This document shows positions 6,735 to 10,070 of a DNA stretch of 10,070 bases, in pieces (positions within the stretch are counted from its first letter, which is position 1; every line of letters begins with the position of its first letter). This DNA is from Sphingomonadaceae bacterium. GTDB taxonomy: Bacteria > Pseudomonadota > Alphaproteobacteria > Sphingomonadales > Sphingomonadaceae. The stretch is from positions 1 to 10,070 of the forward strand of contig SHLU01000068.1 of assembly GCA_004282995.1 (NCBI GenBank). The letters are read 5' to 3'. The notes beneath the pieces are model-generated. The model saw only the letters and a list, made by a program, of their open reading frames with translations, was not told where the DNA came from and did no database searches. The position numbers and the translations under genes were made by a program.

Positions 6735-8606
6735 ATGATTTCCAAGCTCCTGATCGCCAATCGCGGCGAAATCGCCTGCCGTATCATCCGCACCGCACGC
6801 GAAATGGGCGTGGCCACGGTCGCGGTCTATTCCGATGCCGACGCCAAGGCCCTGCACGTCCGCTCTGCCGACGAGGCGGTGCATATCGGCTCCTCACCCG
6901 CTGCCGAGAGCTATCTCGTCGGTGACAAGATCATCGCGGCCGCGAAGGAAACCGGGGCCGAGGCGATCCACCCCGGTTACGGCTTCCTGAGTGAAAACGC
7001 CGATTTCGCCCAGGCCGTGATCGATGCCGGTCTGATCTGGGTCGGTCCAAAGCCCGACAGCATCCGCGCCATGGGGCTGAAAGATGCCGCCAAGCAATTG
7101 ATGATGGATGCCGGCGTGCCGGTGACGCCGGGCTATCTGGGCGAGGACCAGTCGGTTGAGCGGCTCAAGAAAGAAGCCGACGCAATCGGCTATCCGGTGC
7201 TGATCAAGGCTGTCGCGGGTGGCGGCGGCAAGGGCATGCGCAAAGTCGAGAAGTCCGAGGATTTCGAGGCCGACCTGCAAAGCTGCAAGCGGGAGGCCAA
7301 GGCCAGCTTTTCCAACGACGAGGTGTTGCTTGAAAAGTGGATCACCTCGCCCCGCCATATCGAGGTGCAGGTGTTCGGCGACAGCCACGGCAATGTCGTC
7401 CACCTGTTCGAACGTGATTGCAGCCTCCAGCGCCGCCATCAGAAAGTGATCGAGGAGGCCCCCGCCCCCGGCATGGACGAGGCAACGCGCGAGGAAATCT
7501 GCGCCGCCGCCGTGCGCGCTGCCAAGGCAGTTGATTATGAAGGCGCCGGCACGATTGAATTCATCGCCGATGCCAGCGAAGGCCTGCGCGCCGACCGCAT
7601 CTTCTTCATGGAAATGAACACCCGCCTGCAGGTCGAACACCCGGTGACAGAAGAAATCACCGGGGTCGACCTGGTGGAATGGCAACTACGCGTGGCAAGC
7701 GGCGAGCCGATTCCGCTCGCGCAGGAGGAGCTGAGCATCACAGGCCATGCGATCGAAGCGCGGCTCTATGCAGAAGACCCGGCGACCGATTTTCTCCCCT
7801 CGACCGGCACGCTTGAACATTTCAATCTCGGCGAGGAAGGCCGGATCGAAACAGGGGTCGAAGAGGGCGACGAGATTTCTCCCTTCTACGATCCGATGGT
7901 CGCCAAGCTGGTAGCCTGGGGCCAAGACCGCGACGAAGCGATCGATATCCTCGCCGACATAGCCGAGAATGTCGAGGTCTGGCCGGTCCGCACCAACGCC
8001 GGTTTCATCGCACGCGCACTGCTTGACCCTGATTTTGTGGCGGCCGAACTCGATACCGGTTTTATCGCACGAAAAATGGATACGCTGGTCCCTGAAATCC
8101 AGCCATCGGATGCCATTTGGCAGGCAGCGACGGATTTCGCCCTAATGGCGGCGACGCAAGATTTCACCGACCAACCAATCGGCCTGCGTCTCAACGCCCC
8201 GCCGCGCCTGAGCGCGAGCCTCGCTTTCAAGGGCGAAACACGGGTCATGGAGGCCAGCCGCAAGGATAGCGAAATTATTGCAAGCGGCTTGGTCGAAGGT
8301 GACCGCGTGCTGGTTTTCGCTGAAGGGCAATCCTTCGAATTTGCCACAGCAAGCCGTGGGTCCGGCGTCGCCGCCGCGGGTGACGGCGCAATTCTCGCGC
8401 CGATGCCGGGCAAGGTCATCGCGGTGGATGTGGCGCGGGGGGACAGCGTCACCCCAGGCCAGCGTCTGCTGGTGCTGGAGGCGATGAAGATGGAGCACGC
8501 GCTCACCGCTCCGTTCGCGGGCACAGTGGCGGAACTGAACGCCAGCGAAGGTGCACAGGTGCAGGTCGAAGCGGTGCTCTGCGTGGTGGAGCCGGACGAA
8601 GAGTGA
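6735..8606 (+). CDS. Biotin-dependent acyl-CoA carboxylase alpha subunit (biotin carboxylase + biotin carrier)
   Basis: This subunit uses ATP and bicarbonate to carboxylate its own biotin, which then delivers CO2 to the beta subunit. The 623-residue protein has, in order: the biotin carboxylase N-domain (KLLIANRGEIACRI from residue 4); the ATP-grasp domain with glycine-rich loop KAVAGGGGKGM (158-168); ERDCSLQRRHQK at 226-237; the active-site signature EMNTRLQVEHP from 293; a biotin carboxylase C-domain with LPSTGTLEH; a linker; and a C-terminal biotinyl domain with LEAMKMEH, whose Lys585 is the biotinylated residue. All key residues are intact. The ERDCSLQRRHQK and LPSTGTLEH stretches resemble methylcrotonyl-CoA carboxylase alpha subunits more than propionyl-CoA ones (usually NERECSIQRRNQK-like), but this does not fix the substrate. 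ATG 6735 was chosen over an in-frame TTG at 6699 because the domain starts right after it. No clear Shine-Dalgarno is visible. The last 4 bases overlap the beta-subunit gene. Confidence 0.93.
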   Translation: MISKLLIANRGEIACRIIRTAREMGVATVAVYSDADAKALHVRSADEAVHIGSSPAAESYLVGDKIIAAAKETGAEAIHPGYGFLSENADFAQAVIDAGLIWVGPKPDSIRAMGLKDAAKQLMMDAGVPVTPGYLGEDQSVERLKKEADAIGYPVLIKAVAGGGGKGMRKVEKSEDFEADLQSCKREAKASFSNDEVLLEKWITSPRHIEVQVFGDSHGNVVHLFERDCSLQRRHQKVIEEAPAPGMDEATREEICAAAVRAAKAVDYEGAGTIEFIADASEGLRADRIFFMEMNTRLQVEHPVTEEITGVDLVEWQLRVASGEPIPLAQEELSITGHAIEARLYAEDPATDFLPSTGTLEHFNLGEEGRIETGVEEGDEISPFYDPMVAKLVAWGQDRDEAIDILADIAENVEVWPVRTNAGFIARALLDPDFVAAELDTGFIARKMDTLVPEIQPSDAIWQAATDFALMAATQDFTDQPIGLRLNAPPRLSASLAFKGETRVMEASRKDSEIIASGLVEGDRVLVFAEGQSFEFATASRGSGVAAAGDGAILAPMPGKVIAVDVARGDSVTPGQRLLVLEAMKMEHALTAPFAGTVAELNASEGAQVQVEAVLCVVEPDEE

Positions 8607-10070
8607 CCTGGCAGAAGGAACTCGACGAACTGCGCCACCGCGAAGCGCTCGCCGAGCAGATGGGTGGCACGGAAAAGGTCGCGCGCCAGCATGGCCGGGG
8701 CAAAATGGATGCCCGAGCGCGATTAGCGGCGCTGACCGACGATGGGTCCTTCCGCGAAATCGGCAAGATCGCCGGCAAGGCCAGCTATGACGAGAACGGC
8801 GATTTGGAAAGCATCCTTCCCGCGCCCTTTCTGTTCGGCAAAGCACTGATCGACGCTCGCCCAGTCGTCGCCACGGCAGACGATTTTACTATTCGCGGCG
8901 GCGCCGCGGATGCCGGGATCAGCCGCAAAATGGTGCAGGCCGAGCGCATGGCCCATGAATTGAAACTGCCAATCATCCGCATGATCGATGGCACTGGCGG
9001 CGGCGGTTCGGTCAAGACACTGGAGCAGATCGGTGCGACCTATATCCCCGCCGTGCCCGGTTGGGGTGACGTGGTCGAGAACCTCAATGCTGTGCCGGTG
9101 GTGGCGCTGGCACTTGGTCCCACCGCAGGCCTCGGTGCAGCGCGCACAGTTGCCAGCCATTACTCGGTCATGGTCAAGGGACTGAGCCAGATCTTCGCCG
9201 CCGGCCCGGCTGTGGTCGAGGCGATGGGCGACATCTACCGCGACGGTTCCACCAGCCACGAGGAGGCCAAGGAAAACCTTGGCGGAAGCGGCATTCATAC
9301 CCGCAACGGGGTGGTTGATGACGAGGTGCTGGACGAGGCCGCTGCCTTCGCCAGCGCGCGCGCCTTCCTGTCTTACCTGCCTTCGCATGTCGGCGAGCGC
9401 GCCCCGCATACGGAAACTCATGATCCTGCCGACCGGCGCGACGAGCGACTGCTCGACCTGGTCCCCCGCGATCCCAAGCAGGTCTATTCGATGCGCCGCG
9501 CGCTGGAGATGATCTTCGACCTCGATTCGGTGTTCGAGATGGGACGACTATGGGGCCGCGCCGCTATCACCGCCTTCGCCCGGCTCGAAGGCCGTCCGAT
9601 AGCGGTGCTCGCAAGCGACCCGTCCTATCTTGGCGGAAGCTGGGAAGCCAAGACATCCGAAAAGGTCGAACGCTTCGTCAAGCTGGCCGACCAGTTCCGC
9701 CTGCCGATTGTCCACCTGGTCGACAACCCCGGCTTCATGATCGGGCGCGAGGCGGAAATGGCGGGCACGATCCGCTACGGCGTGCAGGCGATGAACGCGG
9801 TCTACAGGGCCAGCGTGCCACTCGCGAGCATCGTCATGCGCCGCGCCTATGGCATCGCCGGCAGCGCGATGAGCAATGCTGAGACATTCCAGTATCGCTA
9901 TTGCTGGCCGAGCGGCGACTGGGGCAGCCTGCCCATCGCCGGTGGGCTGGAGGTGGCCTACAAGTCCGAACTCGAAGCAGCCGAAGATCCGGCCGCCGAG
10001 CTGGAGGCGATCAAGGCCCGGCTCGACAAGGTCACCTCGCCCTTCCGCAGCGCCGAACGCTTCAATGTCG
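8603..10070 (+). CDS. Acyl-CoA carboxylase beta subunit (carboxyltransferase), 3'-truncated
   Basis: This subunit transfers CO2 from carboxybiotin to an acyl-CoA. The frame is open from GTG 8603 to the window edge: 489 residues with no stop, so the C-terminus is missing. GTG overlaps the TGA of the alpha gene (GTGA, 8603-8606), a classic arrangement for translational coupling. The N-terminus carries the usual carboxyltransferase opening (GRGKMDARARLAALTDDGSF). Two crotonase-like halves follow. The N-terminal half has DGTGGGGSV (129-137) and GPTAGLGAARTVASHY from 172; the C-terminal half has LASDPSYLGG, DNPGFMIG (374-381) and RRAYGIAGSAM from about 413. The C-terminal half is unlike typical PccB (VDVPGFLPG, RKAYGGAY) and MccB (ITGFMVG, GSYGAGNYGM), so this is a less common carboxyltransferase clade of unknown acyl-CoA preference. 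The pairing with the alpha subunit is secure from the overlap; the substrate is not. Confidence 0.9.
   Translation, partial: MTWQKELDELRHREALAEQMGGTEKVARQHGRGKMDARARLAALTDDGSFREIGKIAGKASYDENGDLESILPAPFLFGKALIDARPVVATADDFTIRGGAADAGISRKMVQAERMAHELKLPIIRMIDGTGGGGSVKTLEQIGATYIPAVPGWGDVVENLNAVPVVALALGPTAGLGAARTVASHYSVMVKGLSQIFAAGPAVVEAMGDIYRDGSTSHEEAKENLGGSGIHTRNGVVDDEVLDEAAAFASARAFLSYLPSHVGERAPHTETHDPADRRDERLLDLVPRDPKQVYSMRRALEMIFDLDSVFEMGRLWGRAAITAFARLEGRPIAVLASDPSYLGGSWEAKTSEKVERFVKLADQFRLPIVHLVDNPGFMIGREAEMAGTIRYGVQAMNAVYRASVPLASIVMRRAYGIAGSAMSNAETFQYRYCWPSGDWGSLPIAGGLEVAYKSELEAAEDPAAELEAIKARLDKVTSPFRSAERFNV

Noticed and set aside
5442..6884. A 480-codon open frame on the minus strand opposite crtB
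   Set aside because: It spans three plus-strand genes, has no motif, and mirrors the codon pattern of crtB; it is a shadow frame.
8723..9421. Minus-strand open frame of 232 codons opposite the carboxylase beta subunit
   Set aside because: The plus-strand frame is continuous from 8603 to the window edge and carries carboxyltransferase motifs, so this is a shadow.

Overview
The window is high-GC bacterial chromosome with dense genes, short gaps, weak Shine-Dalgarno sequences and three likely GTG starts. The carotenoid enzymes and the general protein character suggest an alphaproteobacterium of the Sphingomonadales, most likely Erythrobacteraceae. This placement is inferred from protein character, because no rRNA or other marker gene is present. 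There are no tRNA or rRNA genes, insertion sequences, CRISPR arrays or prophage genes. No gene-free stretch exceeds about 100 bases.

Layout. (1) Positions 1-1220, plus strand: the C-terminal part of an S9 (prolyl oligopeptidase) family serine peptidase whose start lies upstream of the window. (2) 1227-1257: a strong, A/T-flanked hairpin, probably a bidirectional terminator between two convergent genes. (3) 1280-2182, minus strand: a MipA/OmpV-family outer-membrane protein. (4) 2183-2279: a 97-base divergent intergenic region. (5) 2280-6680, plus strand: a tight cluster of crtY (lycopene beta-cyclase), crtI (phytoene desaturase), a LOG-family nucleotide phosphoribohydrolase and crtB (phytoene synthase). 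(6) 6735-10070, plus strand: a two-gene biotin-dependent acyl-CoA carboxylase, with the alpha subunit (biotin carboxylase plus biotin carrier) followed by the beta subunit (carboxyltransferase). Beta overlaps alpha by 4 bases and runs off the right edge.

How the genes work together. CrtB condenses two geranylgeranyl diphosphates to phytoene, CrtI desaturates phytoene to lycopene, and CrtY cyclises both ends to beta-carotene. The window therefore encodes the core route to beta-carotene. It has no crtE and no hydroxylase or ketolase (crtZ, crtW, crtG), so any xanthophyll steps must be encoded elsewhere. The LOG gene lies inside this run, 22 bases after crtI and 1 base before the GTG of crtB, so it is probably co-transcribed with the pathway although it has no known step in it. 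The carboxylase subunits should form one holoenzyme that carboxylates an acyl-CoA. The alpha subunit looks methylcrotonyl-CoA-carboxylase-like, but the beta subunit does not look like a typical MccB or PccB, so the substrate is open.

Most of the window is familiar housekeeping and pigment metabolism. The points most worth a second look are the LOG gene embedded in the crt operon and the mismatched alpha/beta character of the carboxylase. I did not find clear evidence of an entirely new system.
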